Assembly (NCBI GenBank): GCA_009193035.1
Contig: SWDT01000025.1
Span: forward strand, 186,001 to 250,000
DNA from: Halicephalobus mephisto
Taxonomy: Eukaryota > Nematoda > Chromadorea > Rhabditida > Panagrolaimidae
Reading direction: 5' to 3'
Length of the DNA: 64,000 nucleotides
Shown: piece by piece, positions 22,765 to 34,230 of the stretch
How positions within the stretch are numbered: the stretch's first letter is position 1
Layout of the letters: every line of letters begins with the position of its first letter
Notes under the pieces: model-generated
What the model was told of the DNA's origin: nothing
The model's database searches: none
What the model saw: only the letters and a program-made list of their open reading frames with translations
Made by a program: the position numbers and the translations under genes

Positions 22765-23275
22765 TTATATTCTAGAAATCCAAGGAGATTATTGATAATA
22801 TTTTTAAAAAATAAAGAAATTTTTAAATTTTAAAGTTTTAAAATTCGATTTTTATACAAAAATTGACTTTTTAAATTTTAAAGTAATTAATTTTACTAAT
22901 TTTAAATGATAATTATAGTATTCTAGAAATCCAAGGAGATTATTGAAAATATTTTTAAAAAATAAAGAAATTTTTAGATTTTAAAGTTTTAAAATTCGAT
23001 TTTTATACAAAAAATGACTTTTTTTTATTTTAAAGTAATTAGTTTTACTAATTTTAAACGATAATTATAGTATTCTAAAAATCCAGAAAGATTATTGAAA
23101 ATATTTTTAAAAAATAAAGAAATTTTTTAATTTTAAAGTTTTAAAATTCGATTTTTATACAAAAAATGACTCTTTTTAAGATTTGAAAGTAATTAATTTT
23201 ACTAATTTTAAATGATAATTATAGTATTCTAGAAATCCAGAAAGATTATCAAACAGTATCCAAATCATTTAAATT
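22765..23275. repeat. Tandem repeat, ~151-bp unit, three to four copies
   Basis: TATTCTAGAAATCCAAGGAG or a close variant recurs near 22770, 22919, 23070 and 23224; each full unit then has AATATTTTTAAAAAATAAAG and ATTCGATTTTTATACAAAAA. It sits in the 2.3-kb divergent region between the zinc-finger gene and cyclin E. From 22073 to 22390 the DNA is of mixed composition and probably holds the promoter of the minus-strand gene; 22390-22765 is A/T-rich. Confidence 0.75.
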
Positions 23276-23789
23276 CGAAAAGCTCTGGGCTTTTTCGTTC
23301 GAAACAATCTCCATGGAAACGACGTCTCTTCCTTGCCTATCTCGTTCAGATGCTTTATTATTTCAAATACACTAATTAGGGTCCTTCTCTAAACCCAAAA
23401 AGTCGTAAATCTTGCACAAGATCGGAATTCGAGATAATCAACGTTCTTCCGTTCCTTCTGATGAAAAATAATTTTAAACTCAAATTCAAGGTAAAATTAA
23501 TTTGCGCCAAATAACAGAAATCGAGGTCATATATGAAATCATTTTTTTTCTCTTTTTTGTCTCGTCTGGAAAATTTTAATTAACATCTACCAATCAGTCA
23601 TCCCAGTTTTGCCATTCGAGGACCAAGCGCGCCAATTTGCAGCTGGCCGAGGGTGATCGGACGCACGCCTGTCTCCGCCCGGACGGTCAAGCGTCCACTG
23701 ACCGTCTTGAATCTGGGCGCGATCAACTCACTTTCAAAAATTTCTCTAAATCAATCATTTTTGATCCAGATTTTCCAAAACTCCTACCA

Positions 23790-24065
23790 TGTTTTCCTTT
23801 TCAATCGAGAGAGGAAAAGACAAAACTAATGTATCAGTTTTTCCTCGATCGGTCTTATTTGGCGCGTGACTGATTTTTTTGGTTCTGTTGGCAATTTTCG
23901 AACCGAGTTTTCCAATCAAACTGCCGTGTTTTCTCTTTCAATTGGGGAGGGAAAAGATAAAACTGATATATAGGCATTTCTCTCGATCGGTCTTGTTTGG
24001 CGCGTAACTTTCATTTTTTGGTTCTACTGGCCGTTTCTGAACCAAATTTTCCCGAAATTAGCCGT
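23790..24065 (+). promoter_or_regulatory. Duplicated cyclin E promoter module with E2F sites
   Basis: Two copies about 138 bp apart share TTTTCCTTTTCAATCGAGAG-type sequence, GGGAAAAGA, CTCGATCGGTCTT and a perfect E2F consensus TTTGGCGCG (23858-23866 and 23996-24004). A third related site, CGCGCCAA, is at 23628-23635 on the other strand. E2F control of cyclin E is known in animals, so an E2F/DP role is inferred from site and neighbour gene. Confidence 0.65.
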
Positions 24066-24361
24066 GTTTTCCTTTCCAGTGCAAAAAAAGAAAATTAAAA
24101 TTCATATATAAATTTTTTTACCGATTTAGTCGAGAATTTTAATTTTTTGGATTTTACAAGTGATTTTATATGTTTTTGAACGAAATTTGTGGTTTTATTT
24201 TTTAATTAAGAAAGAAAATTAATTTTTTAGGATTTTCGAAATTTCAAAATTTACCGTTGATTTTCGGACTTATATAGTAAATGTTTACTTCCAGGTCTCC
24301 CCTTCAAGCTTGTCGCATATCCGCCTTCAGAGCTGGCCTCTGGTGTACTTTGAACAACCAA

Positions 24362-27300
24362 ATGAATCAGAAACGGATCCAGTGCCATCGGCGTCAGTCC
24401 ACTTCTTTCACGATCGTCGCTCGATCCAGAACAGAAGGCCAAATTTCGTAAGTTTCCGATTCCTACAGTAACTGTTAATTCTTGACTTTTTTGAAATTTA
24501 CGATTTTGCAGATCTCCAGAAGAATCCAGCGCCCTCTGTCCGGAAGAAACTTTCGAACAAAGCTTCAGGTTCGTGCCAGTTTTTCCATTCCAGACAATTT
24601 GTCTCATTGCCCTAATTTATTTTTTCCTTGATTTGAGGTCGGTAAAATCGCAACCTCAGCAAACAAACGAGAGTACTGTGTGGGATTTCTCAAATCCGAA
24701 CCCGGAAAGACCAGTAAGCAACAGTAGACATTGCGCGAGCAACTGCCGATCGGGTTTTACGAGGCCAGGAATCGCGTCGAATAGGATATCGTGAGGCCAG
24801 AACGAATGACCCCGAAAACTGTTCCAAGCTTGTACGCCGGAGCCCGCGCGCGGGATACTCGAATTTCGCGCCTAGAAGCTTCCTTTCCGATCGCCGTTCC
24901 AAGATGGCGCCTTTTTTATCTTCGATATAAAATTGAAAAAAATATATTTCTGCCGCCCAAAATATAAAAATTCAATCTGTAATGCAAACAGGCGGGATTG
25001 GACATGTTTGTCCAAAAAAATTATCACTGAAAATCAGTACCATTCATTTTCGAAAAATTGACTGACCTTTCATGATTGATTTGGAGCTTCGATGGTTGAA
25101 TTTTGGTTTCAGCGAGAACGATGCTGATGTTCCGTCTTCGTCTTCCTTTAATCTGGATTCTCGCAAATCTAAAAGTGAAGAGAAAAAATCCAAAAAGTAT
25201 CAAAGAATCCCATTCAAAGAAATAACGAAAAATACGCGAAGGAATTCCTCAAAACTTTCTCCGAGCGAAACAGGATCCAGTTCATCCGAAAAAGAAGAAA
25301 ACAACACGAAAATGTGAGTTTTTTGAAATTTGGTTATATAATGATGTAAATATTGGAAATTAGGAAAACTTGATTCTAAAGTTGAAAAAAACACGGAAAA
25401 ACTGATCTGAAAATAACCAAAAATCCTAAAATTCTAAAAAAACTGATCTGAAAATAACCAAAAATCCTAAAATTCTAAAAAAACTGATCTAAAAACGACC
25501 GAAAATCCTAAAAATTACGAAGAAACTGATTTTCACAAAATCCTAAAAATTCTAAAAAAACTGATCTGAAAACGACCGAAAATCCTAAAAATTAAAGAAA
25601 AACAGACTTTTGTGCCATATAAAACTTAACACCTGCTGAAAAACCAATCTTCACACCCTTCAATAATTAATTTTTACGGGAAAACTGGTCAACAATCGTT
25701 TGTCTTAACACGAATGTTTGTTGGTGGTTTTCTTTGATTTTGATTTTCCGCTTTCTTTTTTCGATGAAGTAAGCTCTGTTATATTACTGTTTTCTTTGCA
25801 GTTCCTCTTCCGTGGGTATGGACAGTTTCGAACCGAAGGCGAAGAGGATGTCTTTGATGCCGGAAAATGAAAACGACGACACTCATGACGAGGAACTCAA
25901 AGCCAGCGAAGAATTGCAACCTGGTACTCTTGATTCTTCTCAAATCAGCGACAAAACTATTTCTGAGAATGAGCATGATGACACTCACGATGACGAACTC
26001 GAGTTCCATGAAGATCAGGATTCTCAACCGCTGCAGGAACTGAATCAGGTGACTCCGAAGCGGAAACGGACGTCCGTTAGTTCCAGGCCTAAATCTCCCC
26101 AGACCCGTAAGTTTCTCAGTCCGTGCCCTCTGTGATCGCGTAACTTCAGCCATCGCACTATCTGATTCTGTCTTCCGGAGATTTTCTCAAGAGCTTCATA
26201 GCAGAGTCGCGAGTTACAACTGCACTACCCCCTCCATGCTGTCGACTAAGGACATGGGTTCACCGAAGAAAGTTTGGTCTGTTCTGTGTGTCAAGGACGA
26301 TTTGTTGAAGCGTAACTGGTCGTTAACTCAGCATGAGAAACTGACGTACAACATGAGACTCATCGTCGTGGATTGGATGAATGAGGTTTGCTCCGACAAA
26401 CGACTGCATCGTGAGACCTTCCACCTGGCGGTCGATTACTTTGACCGTTTTCTGGAATTATCCACTGGGGTCGTCTGTGGACAGCTTCAGCTGATCGCTT
26501 GTGCTGCTTTGATTATTGCCACGAAAATTGAGGTTTGTGTTTTTAAAAGTTTCATTTAGAACCCAAAATTTTGCAGGAGATTTATCCTCCGAAAATTTCC
26601 GAAATTTGCGAATACACTGATGGCGGTGTTTGTCCCGATTTGGCTATCAAAATGGAAGAATGCATGTTGGTTAAATTGGATTGGAACTTGAACCCCATCA
26701 CCGCTGTTCATTGGCTCGCCCTGTATTGCCAACTTCTGGCTAAAACCCTAGACGGAGTCCCGCAAAACTTGAAGAAACGGTCTCCTCCGCTGAGAATCAG
26801 AATGGATGAGGAGTTCTTCCTCCAAGAGGAAGCAGATGAACAGGAGGCCATTGGTTCCAGTAATCAGTCTTTCTTGAGGAATATTGATGGTGTTACGGCT
26901 TTTGATGAGTCTTTCAACGAGTCCTTTAACGTGATGGATATGAATTCCTCCTACAGTGAAGGTCACCTGGTCGTAAACGATACTGTTACTGTCCCTAAAC
27001 TGCTTAGAGATGAGTTTTGTCAACTGGCGAAGGTTATTGACCTCATTATCATGAATGAGATGTTCTTGAAATATCGGTATGGAGATCTGGCTGCTGCTAC
27101 CCTCTTCTGTACATACGAACCGACATCGCTGATCGAGGAAGTCACTGGAAAACGAAGATCGGACCTCACTGAGTTAATCAACGATGTGCAGTTCTTTGTT
27201 GATTACTGTGAGAAAACGAACAATGTGTATCATAATCGTTTTCTGTTTCCTGGAATTCCGCCAGAAGATCAGCATAATATTCAAACTTTTGAAAATTCTG

Positions 27301-27473
27301 CTGTGGATGCAATGGTAAGATTGTTTGAGGATAATATATGCTTATTTGAGTAATTTTAGAAGGAAATTAACAAGAAGATTAGAGAAAGTAGAATGAAGCT
27401 CAGAGGAATACACAAAGCGATCAAGAAAGAAAAGTCAGCTCCTGCCTTAGGGCGGTGTTGCACGGTCGATTAG
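24362..27473 (+). CDS. cye-1: Cyclin E (G1/S cyclin, CDK2 partner)
   Basis: Eight exons (24362-24447, 24512-24568, 24660-24713, 25113-25313, 25802-26106, 26150-26532, 26577-27314, 27360-27473) join in phase to about 645 residues. The first three exons are short and rest on phase and splice sites alone, so the N terminus is less sure; exon 4 onward is solid. A Ser/Lys-rich N terminus leads to an acidic region with a repeated DDTHD motif, then PKRKRTS, a likely nuclear signal. The cyclin box has MRLIVVDWMNEVC, LHRETFHLAVDYFDRF and, across an exon join, KIEEIYPPKISEICEYTDGG, all typical of cyclin E. A second fold and a basic C-terminal tail (KEINKKIRESRMKLRG) complete it. Drives S-phase entry in the nucleus. 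Introns of 43-45 bp are typical for nematodes. Confidence 0.93.
24840..24905 (+). promoter_or_regulatory. GC-rich segment with E2F-type site in cyclin E intron 3
   Basis: Contains CCCGCGCGCGGGA, TTTCGCGCC at 24864-24872 (E2F consensus) and ATGGCGCC near 24904. It is far richer in CpG than neighbouring introns. It may be a second promoter giving a shorter cyclin E that starts at the in-frame ATG at 25818. Confidence 0.4.
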
Positions 27474-27708
27474 GAATTCATGGCTGGGTTCAAGGCAATT
27501 TCCTCTACTTTACGGGTGTGTGCTTAAACAGTCAACATCTACCAAAAAATAACCCAAGAATGCTGGTTGTCTTTCAAAGTTGACCAACTATTTCATACGT
27601 TGATTTCGATTTTTGTTAATGTTTTTTTTCAATTCTTTTATCATTGATTGTTTGGTTGTTCAGGGTATTTCCTCTTCATATGGATTTAGAAAATTTTGTG
27701 TGAAAAAA

Positions 27709-27973
27709 ATGAAATGTTTAAGATGGAAATGTTGCATATGGGACGAGAGAAAAGAGAGAGTTCAGAACGGGGAGGTCCCGATTGGAAAACCGACTGCAAC
27801 TGCAGTGCGACGACTGTCGCGCTGGCAGCGGACAAGTCTTTCCGTGGCGATTTTTGCATTATCTGTTCTAGTTTTGTTCAACCTTAGTGAACTTCATCGA
27901 ACTTTATTTGATATACGTGGATGTTTGAAATTTATTTTAATATTATATTTTTATAGGTAATATAAAAAAATAA
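27709..27973 (+). CDS. Small single-pass membrane protein ORF, unknown
   Basis: Not recognised. Two exons (27709-27916, 27957-27973) around a 40-bp intron give about 74 residues; without splicing the frame runs to a stop at 27960 with a hydrophobic tail instead. The N terminus is Cys/basic (MKCLRWKCCIWDERK), followed by RRLSRWQRTS and a hydrophobic segment SVAIFALSVLVLFNL, so a type II membrane protein is possible. A TTGTTCAG acceptor ends at 27663 and a short upstream ORF (27680-27703) precedes the start. The spliced stop lies two bases before the TRAP-alpha ATG, so the exon may instead be a 5' leader of that gene. Confidence 0.4.
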
Positions 27974-27975
27974 AA

Positions 27976-28922
27976 ATGAAAGCAAGATGGTTTTTGATGA
28001 TTTTTGGAGTTTTACTCCTTTCAAGTATGGTTTTATTTTTTTTTAATTTAAATAAATGTAAAATTTTTTAGGTTTTGTTGTTTCTGAAGATGTTGCTGAT
28101 GGTGAAATTCAAGAAGAAACAGAAAATACTCCTGAAGTAAGTTGGATTTTTGAAGATGGATGTTTATGGAATTTTTAGGCCGAAGAATTTGGAACGAATG
28201 TTGCTGCTTCTCCCGATGCTCAAGTCACTTTTCTTTTTACAGACCCTGAAGACGTTGAAAACTGTAAGTTTTATATGTTGAATTAGTATTAATTGCGAGA
28301 TTTAGCCCAACAATTGGTCGCTGGGAAAGTCACGAAATTCTTGATTGGATTCGCCAACCGCGGAGAAAAGGATTTCCATGTTCAGGCTTCTCATACTTCG
28401 TTCCGTTATCCTATGGACTTTAATTACTACGTCCAGAATGTGAGTTTTTGTGGACTTTGACGAGTTGTGAAATAATCGTTTCAGTTCACTGCCGCTGTCT
28501 ACATGAAAACCGTTCCTCCGAAGCAAGAAGCCACCTTCGACTTTGCTTTCATCCCCCACGAATCCTTCATCGGACGTCCTCTTGGTCTCGTGGTCGAACT
28601 TAGATATGCCGATGCCGACGGTGTTCAATATGTTTCTACTGTTTTCAACCAGACAGTCACCATTCAGGAAGACGAATCCACCTTCAACCCTGAGTACTAT
28701 TTCTTGATCCTTACTGGTGCCGCATTTGTCGTCATTCTCCTCCTTATCGGACAGAACCTCCTTTCTCGTTTCACCCGTAAGCAAACTCGTCCTCGTCAAG
28801 TTCAAGAAACCGGAACAAACAACTCTGATCTTGATTTCGAATGGATTCCAAAGCAAATCACCGAGAAGAAATCCCCCAAGCCAGGCTCTCCTCGTCAACG
28901 TCGGCCTGCTAAAGCCAATTGA
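27976..28922 (+). CDS. trap-1: Translocon-associated protein subunit alpha (SSR1)
   Basis: ER membrane protein next to the Sec61 channel, helping insertion and folding of secretory proteins. Five exons (27976-28024, 28072-28136, 28179-28263, 28306-28439, 28485-28922), about 256 residues; human SSR1 has 286. A signal peptide (MKARWFLMIFGVLLLSS) is followed by a short acidic stretch (EDVADGEIQEETENTPE), as in the family, then a luminal beta domain with VTKFLIGFANRGEKDFHVQA and SFRYPMDFNYYVQNF. One membrane segment (YFLILTGAAFVVILLLIGQN) and a basic cytosolic tail ending QRRPAKAN complete it. Same strand as cyclin E and COG3. Confidence 0.93.
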
Positions 28923-29086
28923 GAACAGGAACAACTATTTATTGTTAAATTGAAGGAACTTTGATAACTTATTTAATTAGTTGCCTTTCTCTCTTTCGTT
29001 TTGCAGGAAGAAGATGGTGCCGAAAGCGAATCTTCTCTTGGTCCGAAGACACTGGTTGTTTTTAAAATTATTTTAAAATTGTTTTT

Positions 29087-29092
29087 AATAAA
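29087..29092 (+). terminator. Polyadenylation-like AATAAA of TRAP-alpha
   Basis: AATAAA 165 bp past the TRAP-alpha stop and about 400 bp before COG3. Compatible with cleavage between two same-strand genes. Confidence 0.45.
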
Positions 29093-29488
29093 GAAAAAAA
29101 CTTTTTTGAAGTTAATAACAAGGGTTAAAGACCCAAATTTATTTAATTTTTAAATGAATTTCCTAAATATTTAAATATTTTAAAAATTACTGTAGAAAAA
29201 ATTCCATAAAAGTTATTTGAGATTTTTTGGAATTTTTAAAATAAGGATTTAAAAGTTTTTGTAAAATTCTAAAAATTCGTGTCGGGACAATTTTGTAAGA
29301 AAATTTGTAATTTTTAAAATATTTTAATTTTTTAGATATTTTTAGTTTTATTTTTTTAATTTTTTTAGTTTTTTTAGATATTTTTAGTTTTATTTTTTAA
29401 AATTTTTTTAGATATTTTTAGTTTTATTTTTTTAATGTTTTTAGTTTTTTTAGATATTTTTAGTTTTTTTTTAATGTTTTTGTTTTAG

Positions 29489-32400
29489 ATGGAACAGTAC
29501 ACAGATGTGATTAAAAGAACCCTCACGGAATGGGATAATATTGGACTTTATGGAGTGGCTGATGTTTCTAATCCTCCGAAACTCTTTGATTTTGGTGATG
29601 ACGAAAGATTGGAACTGGCTAACAAATTGTACAACTTGGAACTGCAAGGTCTGGAATGTATTGACAACGAGAAACTTGTTTCTTTAAGAAACTGCAAAAT
29701 AAAAATGGAATCATTGAAAGAAAAAAAAGAAAATTTACATGAAATGCTGAAGGAACTGGATGAGAAGTACACGACCGTCACGGACAAGAGCTCCTCACTC
29801 CATCACGCTTGTGATCAAATGATGTCGCAACAGACCCAAATGGCAGCCGGAACTGAACAACTGAAAACTAATCTTCATTATTACACTCAATGGGAATGGA
29901 TAATGAAAAAACTTCAAACATCCAGGTTGCTGATTACTGGAACAGTTTTTCCACAGATAATATCGACAATTCATGAGTGTATGGTGTTCTTGAGAGAGCA
30001 TCCTGAACATAGAGAGTCCCTAATTTACCTTGAGAAATATGAACAATGTTTGAGCAGGTAGGACTTATGTTTCATATACAGTCATATATGCACGATTATA
30101 TATCTATATTATATATACCTATGTATGTATATTTATATGCATCTTTATTCGTATATATCCATATATACATATCCATATCTATACCTATGTATATATCCAC
30201 ATATATCTATGTATATCTGTGTATATATCCTTATATCCTTATATTCATATATATGTTTATATATACATCTATGCATATCCATATATATATTCATGTATAT
30301 ATCAATATATACTCGTGCATATATGAACATGCATGTGTGTTTATTTATTCATGTATATATGTACTTTTATGAGTTTATTTCTATATGTGAAAAAGCTAAT
30401 TTTCAGAGCTTTGACCGCAATTAAAGCTGGTGTAATGGCTGACATAGCTGCTTGTGAACAGGAGGTTCTTACTCGTCAAGCTAGCAACAAACCTATCGAA
30501 ACTGTAACTTCTGGAGCGACGTTTACTGATGATGATACTTTTGCTTTGCTTTATGGAGTTTTTGGGGTTAAAGCGGGTGGAGTTAAGAATGCTTTAACTT
30601 TGGTTCATCAGTATTTTTCTGATAATTTGGAATATCAGGAAATGGTAACGGAATGTGAACAAGAATACTTCAGAATTCGGGAGCAATTGTTGAAATCTGC
30701 TGTTGAAAGAACGATTCAAAGTTTGATTACGAAACACAAGGATTCATCGTGTACTTTGACGAGAGATGGCTGCTCGGTTTTGTTGAGATTATGTGATGAT
30801 GAATTCAGATTATATAAGCAATTTTTTATTGTTGAAGGTATACAATCAACTGGTTTTAATTCTGTTTCTCCAGGTAGTATTGCTAGAAGTCCAATATTTA
30901 TGTCGAATAATTCTTTCTGGACTAAAACTCCGAAATCTTTCACGGAATTTGTGGAAGGTATGTGTAGAATTTTATATGATCAATTAAGACCACTTATTAT
31001 TCATAATCCTCATATGGAAACTTTGGCTCAATTATGTACATTGCTTAAAATTGAAATGATCGAAGAAAGATGTGGTTCGTTGGTTTCAATGATGCACGAT
31101 GAAGCAGATAATTTTATAAATCCAAGAGAAGGATTTGTTCATGTTATGAATGATCTTGTTGGAGATATTGTTGAAAGAATTGTCTACAGGTTTGATTTTT
31201 AAAAAATTTAATTTTTTTTTAATTTAGAAATTTTTAAATTAAAAAATTTATTAGTTTTTTTAATTTAAAAATTTGTAAGTTTTTTACTTTTTAAATTGTT
31301 AATTTTTGTTTTTTGGATTTTAAAAATTCTTGAGTTTTAAATTTTTTGATTTCTTTAAATTTTAAATTTAAAATTTTTTATTTTCTTTAAATTTTAAATC
31401 TTTTAGAACGTCGTTATTTGGCCAACATGATATTGTGGGTTATAATCCGGCTCCGGGAGATTTGGCTTATCCAGAAAGATTGTTAATGATGAAGAATATA
31501 GAAGCAGAAACTGTATCTACGCCTAAAAGTTCGGATGGATTGAAAAAACAATCAAGCACTTCGGCGATTGATCTTCATTGTTTGTGGTATCCTACTGTAA
31601 GAAGGACCATCGTATGTTTGAGTAAATTGTACAAATGTCTAGATCAAGGAGTATTTATAAGTATTTCGAGAGAATTATTGGATCAATGTTGTCAATCTCT
31701 GGAATATGCGGCTGAAAAAATGAGGAATTTACCGATTGATCCGGCTAAAGCTACTGTAAAAGGATTTGGAAGACAACTAGATGCGGAATTGTTCATTGTG
31801 AAACATTTACTGATTATTAGAGAACAAACAAGTCCATATAGAATAACAGCCAAGTCTTTGAAAAGTAATATTCAAGGAAATCAACAAATTATGGATTCGG
31901 CAATATCGCATTTTGATTATTCACTGGATTTGTCACATTATGGTAATCAAGCAATGCAGTTATTTACACCGGAAAATAGAGCGAAATGGTTTGAATTAAG
32001 TCCTAATAACGCTTTTTTGTCGTTTTTGTTATCATCGCCGGTTCAAGTACAGGAATTACAAACTGATTCAAGGAGAATTATAGAACAACAAGTGAAAAAA
32101 CATTGTCATAAATTAATCAAATTTGTTGTTGATATGATTACAAGTGGACTTGGGGATTTGACAATGGAAATTAATAATTTTGAATCACAAGAAAACAAAG
32201 ATTTGTGGAAAAAAAATTTAAAACTTCAACCGAAAAATTTGAATGATGTTGTATCTGAAGTTTTGAAGAATTTAAAACAAAATTGGCCAATGGTAAGTTT
32301 TTTTAAAATAAATATAATTTTAAAATAATGTAAATTTTTGGGATTTTTTATGTTTGAAATTTTTGTAAAAATTGTTTTTAAAAAGTTTTGGATTAAAAAA

Positions 32401-33401
32401 ATATAGAAAAATGGCAAAGTTTATAATTTTTAAATTTTTTTATTTTAGTTTTGAAATTTTATATTGAGATAATTGTATAAAATTTTTTAAAGATTTTTGG
32501 ATTTTTTAGATTTAGAAAAAATAGAAAAATGGCAAATTTTATAATTCTTTTATTTTTTATTTTAGTTTTGAAATTTTATGTTTTAAACATTCGTGGCGGG
32601 AAAATTTTATAAAATTTTTTAAAGATTTTTAGATTTAGAAAAAATAGAAAAATGACAAATTTTATAATTCTTTTATTTTTTTATTTTAGTTTTGAAAATT
32701 TATATTGAGATAATTTCCTAAAAGTACTTTTTTAATAGTGTGACTTTTTTGGAATTCCTGAATTCCCACGCTGAGAACTAAATATATAGAAATGGAAAAT
32801 TTGGTAATTGGATATTAAAGTAGATTTTTTCTTTTGAATTTTAAGTTTATAAATTTAAAAATTTCGAAAAATTTTGATTTTTAATTTTTAATACACGGTG
32901 ATTGGAATTTTTAAATTCCTGCGCAAAAAGTGAATTTTTTCATAATGGAAAAAATGATAAATTTAATAATTTTTTCTGGGATCAACTTGTCATTTTTTTA
33001 CATAAATTCTGAAAATTCTAATTTTTGCAATGTAATTTTTAATAATTTTTAATAATTTCTACATAATTTTTTAATAATTTTTATAATATTATTTTAAATA
33101 ATTTTTATAATATTATTTTTAATAATTTCTACATAATTTTTTGATAATTTTTATAATATTATTTTTAATAATTTTTATAATATTATTTTTGATAATTTTT
33201 TAAATTTAGATTCGTGCGGCTTTTACTCTCTATATTGGTGTTCGGGAAACGGAAGAAATCCTCCTACAACCTATCAGGAATTCTGTTAGAGAAGTTTTCA
33301 AAAATGTCAATCTTTTTGTTCAAACTTACTTCACAGAAGAACAACGACAAGTGGCCTCGGTTCCGGATTCTGCTCAGATTTGGGTCCTTCTGAATGCCTA
33401 A
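29489..33401 (+). CDS. cogc-3: Conserved oligomeric Golgi complex subunit 3
   Basis: Sec34-type subunit of the COG tethering complex acting in retrograde transport within the Golgi. Four exons (29489-30057, 30407-31189, 31407-32292, 33210-33401) join in phase to about 809 residues; human COG3 has 828. The N-terminal part is coiled coil (KKENLHEMLKELDEKYTTV, MMSQQTQMAAGTEQLKTNLH), then TRLLITGTVF-like COG sequence. The body has VFGVKAGGVKNALTLVHQYF, CDDEFRLYKQFF and FVEGMCRILYDQLRPLIIH, typical of COG3, and ends in a helix-rich C-terminal part (IWVLLNA). A TTTTAG acceptor abuts the ATG, as expected for a trans-spliced downstream gene. Intron 1 is a TATATATCCATA-type simple repeat. Confidence 0.93.
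30060..30400. repeat. Alternating TATATAC/CATATAT simple repeat in COG3 intron 1
   Basis: Interrupted TA/CA/TC repeat such as TATATACATATCCATATCTA fills the intron and happens to be open in several frames on both strands. The translations (Ile/Tyr/Ser/His) are artefacts. Confidence 0.85.
32293..33209 (+). other. COG3 intron 3 with dispersed-repeat fragments
   Basis: A 917-bp intron of T/A-rich sequence. It has about three copies of a ~120-bp unit with GAAAAATGGCAAATTTTATA near 32400-32710 and a TTCGTGGCGGGAAAATTTTA segment near 32590 resembling the window-wide TTCGTGTCGGGACC family. Confidence 0.6.
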
Positions 33402-33539
33402 TTTAACCTTCAACTAATTTATTGGGTATTTTTGTAACTGAGCTTTAGGGATGTCAGAATTGTGCATAACAGACGGGATATTATTTATTACAGTAGTATT
33501 GTTGGAGAATTGGAAGTTTTGGAAACAGTTTATTCAATG

Positions 33540-34230
33540 GTGTTTTGATGGATGTGTATCCTTGATTTGGGGCTTGTTGGATTGGTTTAGACTTGTTTGA
33601 GATTTTGTCGGATTTGGGGGGACCTGGTTTGGGTCTTGTTGAATTGGCCTAGGTCTTTCTAGGTAGTTGGACAGGTTTAGTAGGTGTTGGTAGATCAGTC
33701 TGGCTTATTTTAGATCATTGGACAACTTTCTTAGGACTTTCGAGTAGGTCCTTTCAGGAGGATCGAGGTTTTTCTAGAGCAGTTTGCAGTTCCTTAGTGC
33801 ATAAGTACCGTATATTTAGGTTTTATGAGTGAATCAGAGCCTTCTAGTTCAATCAGTGCTGGAACAAGTCTTGTTAAGCTGGTTCAGGCCCTTCCAGACC
33901 GTTTCAGAGTATTGTCGCATCTAGGCACTTTTGTTTTAGATCTTTTTCGACTGATCTAAATCCTTTCAGATCATTCTGACTTCGACTCACGTTGTCGAGG
34001 CTTTATTTCAGGTCCTCCCAGACTGGCCTAGGTCTTTTTAGATAAGTTCAGGTCCTTTCGAACTGATCTAGGTCCTTCCAGACTGGTCTAGGTCATTTTA
34101 GATAAATTCAGATCCTTCCAGACTGGTCTAGGTCATTTTAGATAAATTCAGATCCTTCCAGACTGGTCTAGGTCATTTTAGATAAATTCAAGTCCTTTCA
34201 GGCTGGTCTAGATCCTTCCAAAATTAACCT
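33540..34230. repeat. Minisatellite, 40-bp unit with 20-bp subrepeats
   Basis: Downstream of COG3. The freshest part (34060-34200) has three near-identical 40-bp units joining CCTTCCAGACTGGTCTAGGT and CATTTTAGATAAATTCAGAT; upstream to 33560 the same phrases are degenerate. Not coding. Confidence 0.8.

Noticed and set aside
24251..24607. 118-codon minus-strand frame opposite the cyclin E 5' exons.
   Set aside because: Shadow of the phase-consistent plus-strand exons; no splice partners on the minus strand.
25779..26153. 124-codon minus-strand frame.
   Set aside because: Antisense of cyclin E exon 5, whose acidic codons leave the complement open.
30046..30424. Tyr/Ile/Ser open frames on both strands.
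   Set aside because: Simple repeat of COG3 intron 1.
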